From positions 496,001 through 560,000 of the forward strand of contig NZ_JADKZI010000001.1 in the NCBI RefSeq assembly GCF_017811815.1: DNA of 64,000 nt. Direction: 5' to 3'. The notes below the pieces were generated by a model, which did not search any database, was not told the DNA's origin, and saw nothing but the letters and a program-made list of their open reading frames with translations. Below are positions 1-10,798 of the stretch, piece by piece. A program made the translations under genes and the position numbers. This stretch comes from Flavonifractor sp. AGMB03687. Lineage in GTDB: Bacteria > Bacillota > Clostridia > Oscillospirales > Oscillospiraceae. Position 1 is the first letter of the stretch, and every line of letters starts with the position of its first letter.

Positions 1-494
1 CCGCTGGCGGAGAAGAGGATGAGGGGCAGCTTATATTTTTCGGCGTACTCCACCAGCCGGGTGACCTTCTCGCCCAAGGCGGCGCTCATGCTGCCCATGA
101 AGAACCGGCTGTCCAGGGCGCCGATGGCCACCTTCTGGCCGTTGATGCGGCCGGTGGCGGTGACCACGCCCTCGTTCATGCCGGTGCGGCGGCGGGCCCC
201 CTCCAGCTTGGCGGCATAGCCGGGGAAGGACAGGGGATCGTTGGAGGACAGGGCGGGCTCCAGTTCCCGGAAGGTGCCCTTGTCCAGCACCAGGCTCAGC
301 CGGTAGTAGGCGCCCACCGGGTAGTGGTGGCCGCACAGGGGGCAGACATACCGGGCCATGACCAGATCCCGGCGGCGGAAGGTGCCGCCGCAGGCAGGAC
401 AGGTCTCCTCGGTGTGGGCGGGGACGGGGGAGTTGCCTCGGAGAGCCTTCAGGGAGAGCAGCTTCTGGCGCCGCTGGGCAAAGACGTTGCTCAT
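1..494 (-). CDS. accD: acetyl-CoA carboxylase carboxyltransferase subunit beta (partial)
   Basis: N-terminal about 164 residues of the carboxyltransferase beta subunit, which with AccA transfers CO2 from carboxybiotin to acetyl-CoA to make malonyl-CoA. Visible is the N-terminal four-cysteine zinc ribbon (CPAC followed some 18 residues later by CPLC) and the start of the crotonase-like fold (TGRINGQKVAIG, DSRFFMGSM). The start ATG at 492-494 overlaps the accC stop as ATGA, so translation is probably coupled. The gene runs off the left edge; accA would be expected just beyond. Identification is firm, length unknown. Confidence 0.93.
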   Translation of the reverse strand, partial: MSNVFAQRRQKLLSLKALRGNSPVPAHTEETCPACGGTFRRRDLVMARYVCPLCGHHYPVGAYYRLSLVLDKGTFRELEPALSSNDPLSFPGYAAKLEGARRRTGMNEGVVTATGRINGQKVAIGALDSRFFMGSMSAALGEKVTRLVEYAEKYKLPLILFSAS

Positions 495-1876
495 GCCTTA
501 GGTTCCTCCTCTCCGCTGCGGCTCCAGGCCAGCAGGGTGTCCATGTTGGCCTCCAGGTAGCCGGTGGTGTAGTTGCCCCGGATGAAGTCGGGGTGGTGCA
601 TGATCTGGTGGAGCAGATCGGTGTTGTTGGCAGGACCCTCGATGATGAGCTCCTCCAGAGCCCGGCGCATCCGGCGGATGGCCTCCAGCCGGGTGGGGGC
701 GTGGACGATGAGCTTTGCCATCAGAGAGTCGTAGTAGGGGGGCAGGGTGTAGCCGGTGTACAGGCCGGTGTCCACCCGCACGCCGCAGCCGCCGGGCAGG
801 TGCACGAAGTCGATCTTGCCGGGGCAGGGCCGGAAGTCGTTGGCCGGGTCCTCGGCGTTGATGCGGCACTCAATGGCGTGGCCGTTGAGGGTGACCTCCT
901 CCTGGGTGTGGGAGAGAGGCAGGCCGGCGGCAATGCGGATCTGCTCCCGCACCAGATCCATGCCGGTGACCAGCTCGGTGACCGGGTGCTCCACCTGGAT
1001 GCGGGTGTTCATCTCGATGAAATAGAAGTTGCCCTCCTGGTCCAGCACGAACTCAATGGTGCCGGCGTTCTCATAGTGGGCAGCCTTGGCGGCGGCCACG
1101 GCGGCGGCGCCCATCTTCTCCCGGAGCTCGGGGGTGAGGGCCTTGGAGGGGGACTCCTCCAGCAGCTTCTGGTTGCGCCGCTGGATGGAACAGTCCCGGT
1201 CGCCCAGCTGGATCACGTGGCCCTGGGAGTCGGCCAGGATCTGAAACTCGATGTGCCGGGGGTTGAGGATCAGCTTTTCCAGATACATCTCCCCGCTGCC
1301 GAAGCAGGCCACCGACTCGCTGCGGGCCTCCTCAAAGAAGGGGATCAGCTGGTCGGGCTCGAACACCCGGCGCATGCCCCGGCCGCCGCCGCCGGCGGCA
1401 GCCTTGATGAGCACGGGGTAGCCGATGGAGTCGGCCAGAGCCTTGGCCTCCTCGGCGGTGTCCACCGCCCCGTCGGAGCCGGGGACCACCGGCACACCGG
1501 CGGCCACCATCAGCTTGCGGGCGGCGGCCTTGTTGCCCATGGCCCGGATCACGTCGCCGGAGGGGCCGATGAAGGCAATGCCCGCCTGGGCGCAGGCGTC
1601 GGCAAAGTCGGCGTTTTCAGACAGGAAGCCGTAGCCGGGGTGGATGGCGTCGCATCCGGTGGCTTGGGCCACGGTGAGAATGGCGTCCACATTTAAGTAG
1701 CTGTCCGCCGAGCGGGCGGGGCCGATGCAGTAGGCCTGCTCCGCCAGCTGCACGTGGAGGGCTTCGGAATCCGCCTGGGAATAGACCACAACGGGCTCAA
1801 TGTCCAGCTCCCGGCAGGCCCGGAACACCCGGACGGCGATCTCGCCCCGGTTGGCGATCAAAATACGCTTGAACAT
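491..1876 (-). CDS. accC: acetyl-CoA carboxylase, biotin carboxylase subunit
   Basis: ATP-dependent biotin carboxylase (461 aa, normal length) that carboxylates the biotin on AccB. The start chosen is the ATG giving MFKRILIANRGEIAVR, the conserved N-terminus; a longer open frame upstream runs into accB and has no ribosome binding site. The Gly-rich ATP-grasp loop (KAAAGGGGRGMR) and the biotin-carboxylase signature (FIEMNTRIQVEHPVTE) are present. It lies 4 bp from the end of accB and overlaps accD, inside the acpP-accBCD operon. Confidence is high. Confidence 0.97.
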   Translation of the reverse strand: MFKRILIANRGEIAVRVFRACRELDIEPVVVYSQADSEALHVQLAEQAYCIGPARSADSYLNVDAILTVAQATGCDAIHPGYGFLSENADFADACAQAGIAFIGPSGDVIRAMGNKAAARKLMVAAGVPVVPGSDGAVDTAEEAKALADSIGYPVLIKAAAGGGGRGMRRVFEPDQLIPFFEEARSESVACFGSGEMYLEKLILNPRHIEFQILADSQGHVIQLGDRDCSIQRRNQKLLEESPSKALTPELREKMGAAAVAAAKAAHYENAGTIEFVLDQEGNFYFIEMNTRIQVEHPVTELVTGMDLVREQIRIAAGLPLSHTQEEVTLNGHAIECRINAEDPANDFRPCPGKIDFVHLPGGCGVRVDTGLYTGYTLPPYYDSLMAKLIVHAPTRLEAIRRMRRALEELIIEGPANNTDLLHQIMHHPDFIRGNYTTGYLEANMDTLLAWSRSGEEEPKA

Positions 1877-1880
1877 GGGC

Positions 1881-2312
1881 TCACCCTTCCCGATAGCGGA
1901 TGAGGGGATCGCCGAAGGACACCAGCGCCCCGTCCTCCTGGAGAATGGCCTCGATGGTGCAGTCACAGGGGGCGTGGACCTCGTTCATCATCTTCATGGC
2001 CTCCATGAGGCAGACGGTCTGCCCCTTCTTCACTTTGTCGCCCACCTGAACAAAGGGAGCGGCGTCGGGGGCGGAGGCGGCATAGAAGGTGCCCACCAGG
2101 GGGGCGGTGATGCAGGGACCCTCGGTCTGAGCTGCAGGGGCGGGAGCGGCAGCCGCAGCGGGTGCGGGCACACCGGCAGGAGCGGCGGCGGGGAGGACGG
2201 CGGCGCCGCCCTTGCCCAGCTCCAGGGTGCAGTCCTTGGTAGTCAGCTTGAAGGTAGTGATGCCGCTGGCGTCAAAACGGGCCATCAGCTCAAAGATTTC
2301 TTGGTTGGTCAT
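1881..2312 (-). CDS. accB: biotin carboxyl carrier protein of acetyl-CoA carboxylase
   Basis: Biotin carboxyl carrier, 143 aa. A short helical N-terminus is followed by an Ala/Pro-rich flexible linker (about residues 50-75) and the biotinyl domain with the biotin-accepting lysine in EAMKMMNE. The start at 2310-2312 (MTNQEIFEL) is chosen because it has AAAGGAG at proper distance; an upstream in-frame ATG lies inside the preceding terminator hairpin. It is followed directly by accC. Expression is probably partly attenuated by the terminator between acpP and accB. Confidence 0.96.
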   Translation of the reverse strand: MTNQEIFELMARFDASGITTFKLTTKDCTLELGKGGAAVLPAAAPAGVPAPAAAAAPAPAAQTEGPCITAPLVGTFYAASAPDAAPFVQVGDKVKKGQTVCLMEAMKMMNEVHAPCDCTIEAILQEDGALVSFGDPLIRYREG

Positions 2313-2327
2313 AGCGGCTCCTTTCGG

Positions 2328-2355
2328 AAAAAAGGCATCGGTTTGCACCGATGCC
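2328..2355 (-). terminator. intrinsic terminator between acpP and accB
   Basis: Perfect 9-bp stem (ggcatcggt at 2334-2342 with accgatgcc at 2347-2355, 4-nt loop) followed on the minus strand by six T. It sits inside the operon between acpP and accB, so it probably lets much more acpP mRNA be made than acc mRNA. Confidence 0.85.
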
Positions 2356-2369
2356 CGTTTTCTTCCTCA

Positions 2370-2600
2370 TTACTCAGCGTGATCCTCGATGTACTTCATC
2401 AGGTCGCCCACAGTCTTCATGTTGGGCAGGTCCTCGTCGGCGATGGTCACGCCGAAGGCCTCCTCCAGAGCCATGGACAGCTCCACGGCGGCCAGGGAAT
2501 CGGCCTCCAGGTCCTCGGCCAGACGGGCCTCGGGGGTCACCTTGTCGGCGTCGCAGCTGAGGGTTTCCACAATGATATCCTTAATCTTCTCGAAATCCAT
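2370..2600 (-). CDS. acpP: acyl carrier protein
   Basis: Acyl carrier protein, 76 aa, acidic and all-helical. It holds the phosphopantetheine on Ser35 in the DSL motif (EADSLAAVE). The start at 2598-2600 (MDFEKIKDI) has GGAG nine bases upstream; an in-frame ATG five codons earlier overlaps the ribosome binding site and is unlikely. It is the first gene of the acpP-accBCD operon. ACP next to accBCD suggests coordinate control of malonyl-CoA supply and fatty acid elongation. Confidence 0.95.
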   Translation of the reverse strand: MDFEKIKDIIVETLSCDADKVTPEARLAEDLEADSLAAVELSMALEEAFGVTIADEDLPNMKTVGDLMKYIEDHAE

Positions 2601-2636
2601 GATAATGCTCCTCACAAACTAATTCAAAAAATTTAG

Positions 2637-2710
2637 TTAAATTATTTTACTTAAAAATTTTTAAATAAAATAATTTAAGCATATTTTAGCAGGCGGCGCG
2701 GATTTGTCAA
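2637..2710 (-). promoter_or_regulatory. acpP-acc promoter with long AT-rich inverted repeat
   Basis: On the minus strand a -35 TTGACA (2705-2710) and -10 TAAAAT (2683-2688) are 16 bp apart. Just downstream of the -10 an 18-bp inverted repeat (2637-2654 and 2661-2678, one mismatch, 6-bp gap) covers the likely transcription start. The placement is that of a repressor operator; the regulator is not in the window. The repeat does not look like a FapR site I know. Confidence 0.65.
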
Positions 2711-2775
2711 GACTTTTTTTGGAAACCACAGGGGTCAAATTTAAGCGAGGACGGGAAAATGACCGGATTTGGATC

Positions 2776-2807
2776 AAAAAATCCCCTGCGGCGGGAGGCC
2801 GCAGGGG
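2776..2807 (-). terminator. intrinsic terminator of the Cys-rich small gene
   Basis: Ten-bp GC stem (2783-2792 with 2798-2807, 5-nt loop) followed on the minus strand by six T. It lies downstream of the 2851-3075 gene. Confidence 0.85.
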
Positions 2808-2850
2808 AGATTGGGGGTAAGTAACCGCCCCGGATGGGGCGGCGCGGGGT

Positions 2851-3075
2851 TCAGCGGCAGCAGCGGCAGCCGCAGGAGCTGTCGTCGTCCTCCTCCTGGG
2901 TGTTGCCCCACAGGAAAGCGGGGATGGTGAGATACACCGGCAGGCCGGTGCCATTCCCGGACTCCATGGAGATGGAGAGGTTGGAGAACAGGGAATTGTT
3001 ATTCCCGTTGTTCTCGGAGGAGGAGCAGCAGCCACAGCAGCGGCAGCAGCAGCGATTCCGGTTGTTACAGCACAT
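2851..3075 (-). CDS. cysteine-rich small protein, unknown function
   Basis: A 74-residue protein not recognised. It has 13 cysteines in two clusters: nine in the first 17 residues (CC, CCC, CC, CC spaced by Asn/Arg/Gly) and four in the last seven (CGCRCC). Between them are an Asn/Ser-rich stretch, a hydrophobic middle (LPVYLTIPAFLW) and an acidic run before the C-terminal cluster. It has its own terminator and a GGGGG-type ribosome binding site, and is flanked by acpP and tRNA-Gln, so it appears monocistronic. Metal binding, a spore-coat role or a modified peptide are possible; nothing in the sequence decides. Confidence 0.55.
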   Translation of the reverse strand: MCCNNRNRCCCRCCGCCSSSENNGNNNSLFSNLSISMESGNGTGLPVYLTIPAFLWGNTQEEDDDSSCGCRCCR

Positions 3076-3162
3076 AATGAAGTACCCCCAATCAAATTCG
3101 TGACGGGCGCTTGCCCCTCACAGTCCCAGTATACGCCGGGGGCGGGGCGGAGGTACCAAAAA

Positions 3163-3196
3163 TAAAAAAGCGAGACAGCCATAGGCTGTCTCGCTT
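3163..3196 (-). terminator. terminator downstream of tRNA-Gln
   Basis: Eleven-bp perfect stem (3170-3180 with 3184-3194, 3-nt loop) bordered by A/T tracts on both sides, so it could work in either direction. It directly abuts the CCA end of the tRNA. Confidence 0.8.
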
Positions 3197-3270
3197 TGGC
3201 AGCGGGAGAAGGATTCGAACCCTCACATACAGAGTCAGAGTCTGCTGTGCTACCCTTACACAATCCCGCT
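3197..3270 (-). tRNA. tRNA-Gln (anticodon CTG)
   Basis: Full cloverleaf on the minus strand, 74 nt including an encoded CCA. Acceptor AGCGGGA pairs with TCCCGCT; the D arm is GTG...CAC; anticodon stem GCAGA/TCTGT closes the loop CTCTGAC (anticodon CTG, decoding CAG = Gln); the T arm contains GTTCGAAT. It is a single tRNA gene with its own promoter and terminator. Confidence 0.93.
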
Positions 3271-3302
3271 ATTTCGTTGTCGCACTCGCAAGCGCAGGTG
3301 TT

Positions 3303-3330
3303 ATTATAGCAAAAGCAGAAAAAAAGTCAA
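3303..3330 (-). promoter_or_regulatory. promoter of tRNA-Gln
   Basis: Minus-strand -35 TTGACT (3325-3330) and -10 TATAAT (3303-3308), 16 bp apart, about 33 bp upstream of the tRNA. Confidence 0.75.
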
Positions 3331-3350
3331 TAGGGAATTTGAAAAAAATT

Positions 3351-3384
3351 AAAAAAATTTGTGGGCCGGGAAAACCCGGCCCAC
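3351..3384 (-). terminator. intrinsic terminator of the small hydrophilic gene
   Basis: Ten-bp stem (3361-3370 with 3375-3384) with an AAAA loop, followed on the minus strand by AAATTTTTTT. Confidence 0.85.
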
Positions 3385-3394
3385 GGGAAAGGGA

Positions 3395-3523
3395 TCAATG
3401 ACGGTTGGGATCACCGGTCTTATCCTGGGGCTGCTCCTGCTTCTTGCTCTGGGGATGCTTGCAGTCCTGGGGAGCAGGGTTCTGGTTGCGGGACTTCTTC
3501 TGGTCGTTGTACTGGTTCTGCAT
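3395..3523 (-). CDS. small hydrophilic protein, unknown function
   Basis: A 42-residue protein, Gln/Asn/Lys/Pro-rich with a single Cys, no hydrophobic segment, starting MQNQYNDQKK. The start at 3521-3523 is chosen for the GAGGTGA ribosome binding site just upstream; the open frame extends further but without a better site. A strong terminator follows directly. Small Gln/Asn/Lys-rich proteins of this kind are common in Clostridia and some are spore-associated, but no family is claimed. Confidence 0.5.
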   Translation of the reverse strand: MQNQYNDQKKSRNQNPAPQDCKHPQSKKQEQPQDKTGDPNRH

Positions 3524-3624
3524 TGCGCTCACCTCGCTTTCACCGTTCTTAGCTTGCCCGCTTTTTTCCTGGTGTATGCAAAAACTTTGTAATTTTAGGG
3601 ATACCAACCGGGAACAGCTTATGG

Positions 3625-3658
3625 TATAATGCTCTGTGTATAGCCACTATATGTTGGC
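3625..3658 (+). promoter_or_regulatory. nrdR -10 element and possible NrdR box
   Basis: A perfect -10 (TATAAT, 3625-3630) precedes nrdR. A 16-bp partial palindrome at 3643-3658 (gccaCTATATgttggc form) resembles the NrdR box of Firmicutes, which would mean autoregulation. NrdR boxes usually come in pairs about 31 bp apart and I see only one. Confidence 0.45.
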
Positions 3659-3702
3659 GGGGGACAAACCCGCCGCAGGGAGATAGAAGGAGGTCTGCCG
3701 CT

Positions 3703-4158
3703 GTGAAGTGCCCGTACTGCGCCCACCCGGAGAGCAAGGTCGTGGATTCCCGTCCCTCGGACGAGGGCTCCAGCATCCGCCGCCGCCGGGAGTGTCTGGC
3801 CTGCCATAAGCGCTTTACCACCTATGAGACCATGGAGAGCCTGCCCCTGATGGTCATTAAAAAGGACGGCAGCCGCCAGACCTTTGACAAGACCAAGCTG
3901 CTCAACGGCATGATCCGGGCCTGTGAGAAGCGGCCTGTGGCCTTTGCCACTTTGGAGGAGATGGCCAACGAGATCGAGCAGGTCCTCCAGAACGAGATGG
4001 ACCGGGAGATCCCCACCGCCCGCATCGGCGAGCTGGTGATGGAGCGGCTGAAGGGCGTGGACGAGGTGGCCTATGTCCGCTTCGCCTCGGTGTATCGCCA
4101 GTTCAAGGATATCAGCACCTTTATGGAGGAGCTCAATAAGCTGCTGGCGGAAAAGTGA
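3703..4158 (+). CDS. nrdR: transcriptional repressor NrdR
   Basis: ATP/dATP-responsive repressor of ribonucleotide reductase genes, 151 aa (normal). The N-terminal zinc ribbon shows CPYC (residues 3-6) and CLAC (about 31-34), followed by the ATP-cone domain ([20 protein letters not shown]). It starts with GTG behind AGAAGGAGG; the GTG is chosen because it gives the invariant MKCPYC start. It is convergent with the DUF4363/DUF421 pair. Confidence 0.95.
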   Translation: MKCPYCAHPESKVVDSRPSDEGSSIRRRRECLACHKRFTTYETMESLPLMVIKKDGSRQTFDKTKLLNGMIRACEKRPVAFATLEEMANEIEQVLQNEMDREIPTARIGELVMERLKGVDEVAYVRFASVYRQFKDISTFMEELNKLLAEK

Positions 4159-4172
4159 TGTGAATGGAGAAG

Positions 4173-4200
4173 AGGAGGGGACGCTGCGGCGCCCCCTCCT
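4173..4200. terminator. convergent hairpin between nrdR and the DUF4363 gene
   Basis: GC-rich hairpin (aggagggg...ccccctcct form) in the 48-bp gap between convergent genes. There is no clear T tract, so its strength as a terminator is uncertain. Confidence 0.45.
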
Positions 4201-4206
4201 GCCCAT

Positions 4207-4587
4207 TTACAGGACATTTTTCAGGGTGAGCTGCTCGGCCTCGCTGAGCAGCCCGATCTGGGTGACCAGCCGGGCGTTGGCGGCGGCGTACTCCCCGTAC
4301 TCCCGGCTCTCCAGCAGGGCCAGCACCTCCTGAAACCCCGCATAGATCTGGTCGGTATCGGCGTGGCGCAGCAGAACATGGAGGTAGACGTCCCGACCGC
4401 TCCAGGTCTGGAGGGCCTCCTGGGTGAGAGAATTGGCCTCCTCCCAGCGGTCGGCCCGGGCCAGGTCCTGAGCCTGCTCCAGGGAATGGGTGAGCCCCCG
4501 GGTGAAGCCTCCCAGGGACCAGGTGTGGAGCAGGGTGCCGCACAATAGGGCGGCCAGCAGGGCAAGCGCGATCCAGAGCCGCTTCAT
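4207..4587 (-). CDS. DUF4363 family membrane-anchored protein
   Basis: A 126-aa protein with one N-terminal membrane segment (residues 4-22) and an amphipathic helical remainder, matching the DUF4363 family found in spore-forming Clostridia. Its ATG overlaps the stop of the DUF421 gene (ATGA), so the two are co-translated, which is the usual arrangement of this pair. The biochemical role is unknown; the helical part probably lies outside the membrane. Confidence 0.75.
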   Translation of the reverse strand: MKRLWIALALLAALLCGTLLHTWSLGGFTRGLTHSLEQAQDLARADRWEEANSLTQEALQTWSGRDVYLHVLLRHADTDQIYAGFQEVLALLESREYGEYAAANARLVTQIGLLSEAEQLTLKNVL

Positions 4588-5264
4588 TGGCCCACCTCCT
4601 TTTCAATGAGACAGACCTGGTTGGTCTCATCCACCGTCATCAGGAACACATCCTGGACCCGGTCCACCTTGTGGGATTTCAGCTGCTTTTCCAGCCACTG
4701 GTCATTGAAGCCTCGGGTCAGCAGATTGCGGCGGATCAGCCGGCCATCGTTGATAAGCACCACCGGCAGGCCGGGCTCCGGCAGATGGAGGTCCAGGTCC
4801 TGAGCGGTGGGGGGCTGCTGGGCGGCAAAGGGAAGGACGGACAGCTGGCCGTTGGTCTCCAGAATGGCGTATTTAACGGTGGACAGGTCGGTGACCCCCT
4901 TCATCCGCAGCTCCTCCATCAACTCATCCAGGGTAAAGCGGTTTTTCCGCATCTCCCCCTGGCGCAGCTTGCCGTTTTCCACGATGATGCTGGGCCGTCC
5001 GCAGAGGACCGCCCGGAATTTGACGCTCTTCATGGTGAGCACCGACAGGGCCATGGTCAGGCACAGCAGGGTGAGAATGGGGATAAGGCCGGTGAGCAGG
5101 GGAATGCCGAAGTCCTGCATGGGGACGGCGGCCAGATCGGCGATGAGCAGAGCCAGCACCAGCTCGGAGGGCTCCAGCTCCCCCACCTGGCGCTTGCCCA
5201 TGAGCCGGATGCCGGCGATGATAAAGACGTAGAGAATGATGGTGCGCAGGAACGCGATGACCAT
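4584..5264 (-). CDS. DUF421 family (YetF-like) membrane protein
   Basis: A 226-aa protein with three N-terminal membrane helices (about 1-85) and a cytosolic alpha/beta DUF421 domain carrying the family signatures GKRQVGELEPSELV and FRAVLCGRPSIIVENGK. YetF-like proteins of spore-formers are linked to spore or germinant-receptor stability in Bacillus; a role here is inference. The start has GGGAGG eight bases upstream. Confidence 0.85.
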   Translation of the reverse strand: MVIAFLRTIILYVFIIAGIRLMGKRQVGELEPSELVLALLIADLAAVPMQDFGIPLLTGLIPILTLLCLTMALSVLTMKSVKFRAVLCGRPSIIVENGKLRQGEMRKNRFTLDELMEELRMKGVTDLSTVKYAILETNGQLSVLPFAAQQPPTAQDLDLHLPEPGLPVVLINDGRLIRRNLLTRGFNDQWLEKQLKSHKVDRVQDVFLMTVDETNQVCLIEKEVGQ

Positions 5265-5337
5265 GCAATGACCTCCCGTGACAGCGATATCTTCAGTATG
5301 GCCGGGAGGGAAACGGATATGCAGAAGGAGGAACCAA

Positions 5338-6165
5338 ATGAAGAAAAAGACAGTAGCTGCCCTGGCCGCAGGAAGCGCGGCGGCCGGTATTCTGCTGGCG
5401 GCCCTGGATGTGCGCCTGGCGGTGCGGCACTATACGGTGGAGAGCGAGAAGGTGGAGATGCCCATCCGTCTGGCAGTGCTCACCGATCTCCACGCCTGCC
5501 GGTACGGCAAAAACCAGAAGGATCTGCTGAAGGCTGTGGCGGAGCAGGACCCGGACCTGGTGCTGATGTGCGGCGATATTGTGGATGACGAGCCCCGGAT
5601 GGAGGAATGGCGGGCCTTGCTTACCATCCAGAAGCTGGCCGAACGCTGGCCGGTGTACTATGCCTCGGGCAACCATGAATACCGCACCGGTCGGCTGGCG
5701 GAGATCAAGCGGCTGGTGGAGGCCTGCGGCGCGGTGGTGCTGGACGGCGACTGTGTCTGTGCCGCGGCGGGCGGGCAGATGGTACAGATCGGCGGCATTG
5801 ACGACCCGGAAGCGGGGGAGGAGCGGTGGCACTGGCAGCTGTCCACCGCCAGCAGCAGTCTGGACGGCAATCACTTCTCCATCCTGCTGACCCACCGGCC
5901 CGAGCGGGTGACCGACTACGCCGGCAGCGGCTTCGACCTGGTGCTGGCGGGCCACGCCCACGGGGGTCAGTGGCGGCTGCCCGGCCTCATCAACGGGGTG
6001 CTGGCCCCCAATCAGGGGATGTTCCCCTCCTACGCCGGAGGCCGCTATGAGCTGGGCAACACCACCCTCATCGTCAGCCGGGGCCTGGCCCGGGAGAGCA
6101 CCCGGGTGCCCCGCCTGTTCAACCGGCCGGAGCTGGTGGTGGTGGACGTGGAGCCACCAAAATAA
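5338..6165 (+). CDS. membrane-anchored metallophosphoesterase (YkuE-like)
   Basis: A 275-aa calcineurin-like phosphoesterase with an N-terminal signal anchor (residues 4-24). The metal-binding motifs appear in order: DLHACRYG, GDIVDDE, GNHEYRTG, THRPE and GHAHGGQW. Proteins of this family act outside the membrane, some on UDP-diacylglucosamine-type lipids or other phosphoesters; the substrate here is unknown. The start ATG at 5338 has AGAAGGAGG upstream. A rho-independent terminator follows. Confidence 0.88.
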   Translation: MKKKTVAALAAGSAAAGILLAALDVRLAVRHYTVESEKVEMPIRLAVLTDLHACRYGKNQKDLLKAVAEQDPDLVLMCGDIVDDEPRMEEWRALLTIQKLAERWPVYYASGNHEYRTGRLAEIKRLVEACGAVVLDGDCVCAAAGGQMVQIGGIDDPEAGEERWHWQLSTASSSLDGNHFSILLTHRPERVTDYAGSGFDLVLAGHAHGGQWRLPGLINGVLAPNQGMFPSYAGGRYELGNTTLIVSRGLARESTRVPRLFNRPELVVVDVEPPK

Positions 6166-6197
6166 TTATGAGGTTAAATTTAAATTTTTGAGACATT

Positions 6198-6243
6198 CGG
6201 GGCGCATTGACCGTCAAAAACGGCAGTGGCGCCCCGCTTTTTT
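6198..6243 (+). terminator. terminator after the metallophosphoesterase gene
   Basis: Eight-bp outer stem (6198-6205 with 6229-6236) enclosing an inner cgtc/gacg-like helix, followed by a C and six T. Confidence 0.8.
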
Positions 6244-6283
6244 GTCCAAAATTACGATTTTGAAAAATGTGGTTCAAAGGTGG

Positions 6284-6312
6284 TTGCCGCAGCGAAAGAT
6301 TTAGAGTACAAT
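6284..6312 (+). promoter_or_regulatory. carAB promoter
   Basis: -35 TTGCCG (6284-6289) and -10 TACAAT (6307-6312) with 17-bp spacing, about 30 bp before carA. No PyrR-type leader was seen. Confidence 0.65.
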
Positions 6313-6341
6313 CGAACAAATACCAAGGAAAGAAAGGCGTG

Positions 6342-7435
6342 ATGCAGGAGATGAAGGCGACCCTGATTCTTGAGAACGGCGCTGTGTTCGAGGGCGTCAG
6401 CATTGGCTCTCCGGCCGACCGGGTATGCGAGATGGTGTTCAACACCTCCATGACCGGCTACCAGGAGATCCTGACCGATCCCTCCTATGCGGGACAGGGG
6501 ATCGTGATGAGCTATCCCCTCATTGGCAATTACGGCGTGAACCACGAGGACAACGAGTCTTCCCGGCCCTGGGCCGAGGCTTTTATCGTACGGCACCTGG
6601 CCCGGCGGGGCAGCAATTTCCGCTGTGAAGGGGAGCTGGACGCCTATCTGAAACAATATGACATCACCGGGATCGAGGGCGTGGATACCCGGGCATTGAC
6701 TAGAATACTCCGCAGTCAGGGGACCATGAATGGCATGATCACCTGTGCGGAGCATTTTCATGTAGAGGAGTGCCTGGAGAAGATCCATGCCTACCGGGTG
6801 GAGGGCACCGTGGAAAAGGTGACCCGCAAGGAGCCCCAGCTCTACCCCGCCCTTGGGGAGCAGAAGCTGCGGGTGGCCCTGATGGACTACGGCGTGAAGG
6901 AGAACATGATCCGCTGCCTCCAGAAGCGGGGCTGCCAGGTTATGGTCTACCCCGCCCACACCCCGGCGGAGACCATCCTGTCCGGCGGCTATGACGGCGT
7001 CATGCTGTCCAACGGTCCCGGCGACCCGGCGGACAATGTGGACATTATTAAAGAGGTGCGCAAGCTCTACGACTCCAGCCTGCCCCTCTTCGCCGTCTGC
7101 CTGGGCCACCAGCTGCTGGCCCTGGCCACCGGCGCCGAGACCCGGAAGATGCGCTTTGGCCACCGGGGTGGCAATCATCCGGTGAAGGATCTGGCCGCCG
7201 GCCGGGCCTTCATCACCAGCCAGAACCACGGCTATGTGGTCACCGCCGAGAGCGTGGACCCCGCCGTGGCCGAGGTGTCCCACGTCAACGTCAATGAGGG
7301 CAGCGTGGAGGGCCTGCGCTACAAGCGGCCCAACTGCTTCACCGTCCAGTTCCACCCCGAGGCCTCCCCCGGCCCCATGGACACGGAATATCTCTTTGAC
7401 CGCTTTGTGGACAGCATGAAGGGAGGGAACCGGTA

Positions 7436-7436
<1 letters not shown>
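6342..7436 (+). CDS. carA: carbamoyl-phosphate synthase small subunit
   Basis: Glutamine amidotransferase subunit (364 aa) that supplies ammonia to CarB for carbamoyl phosphate, used for pyrimidines and arginine. The N-terminal CPSase_sm domain ([15 protein letters not shown]) is followed by a class I glutaminase with the nucleophile Cys in FAVCLGHQ and the catalytic His-x-Glu in FHPEASPG. The start ATG at 6342 is chosen for AAAGG four bases upstream; a second ATG three codons later is also possible. The stop shares one base with the carB start (TAATG). Confidence 0.96.
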
Positions 7437-10726
<3,290 letters not shown>

Positions 10727-10739
10727 ATAAAATGGGAAC

Positions 10740-10798
10740 TTCCCCCTTCCGGATTCGTCTGAGAAAATAGACTAAAGAATCTGGAAGGGGGAGTTTTT
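10740..10798 (+). terminator. carB terminator whose stem holds the next gene's Shine-Dalgarno
   Basis: A 17-bp stem (10740-10756 with 10777-10793, two G-T wobbles) is followed by TTTTT (10794-10798) and then at once by the ATG of the next gene. The right arm ends in GGGGGAG (10787-10793), the only ribosome binding site for that gene. The element thus works as terminator for carAB and would also hide the ribosome binding site on any read-through transcript. Confidence 0.8.

Noticed and set aside
3697-3705. Earlier ATG start for nrdR
   Set aside because: No in-frame ATG lies upstream; the GTG gives the invariant MKCPYC N-terminus and sits behind AGAAGGAGG.
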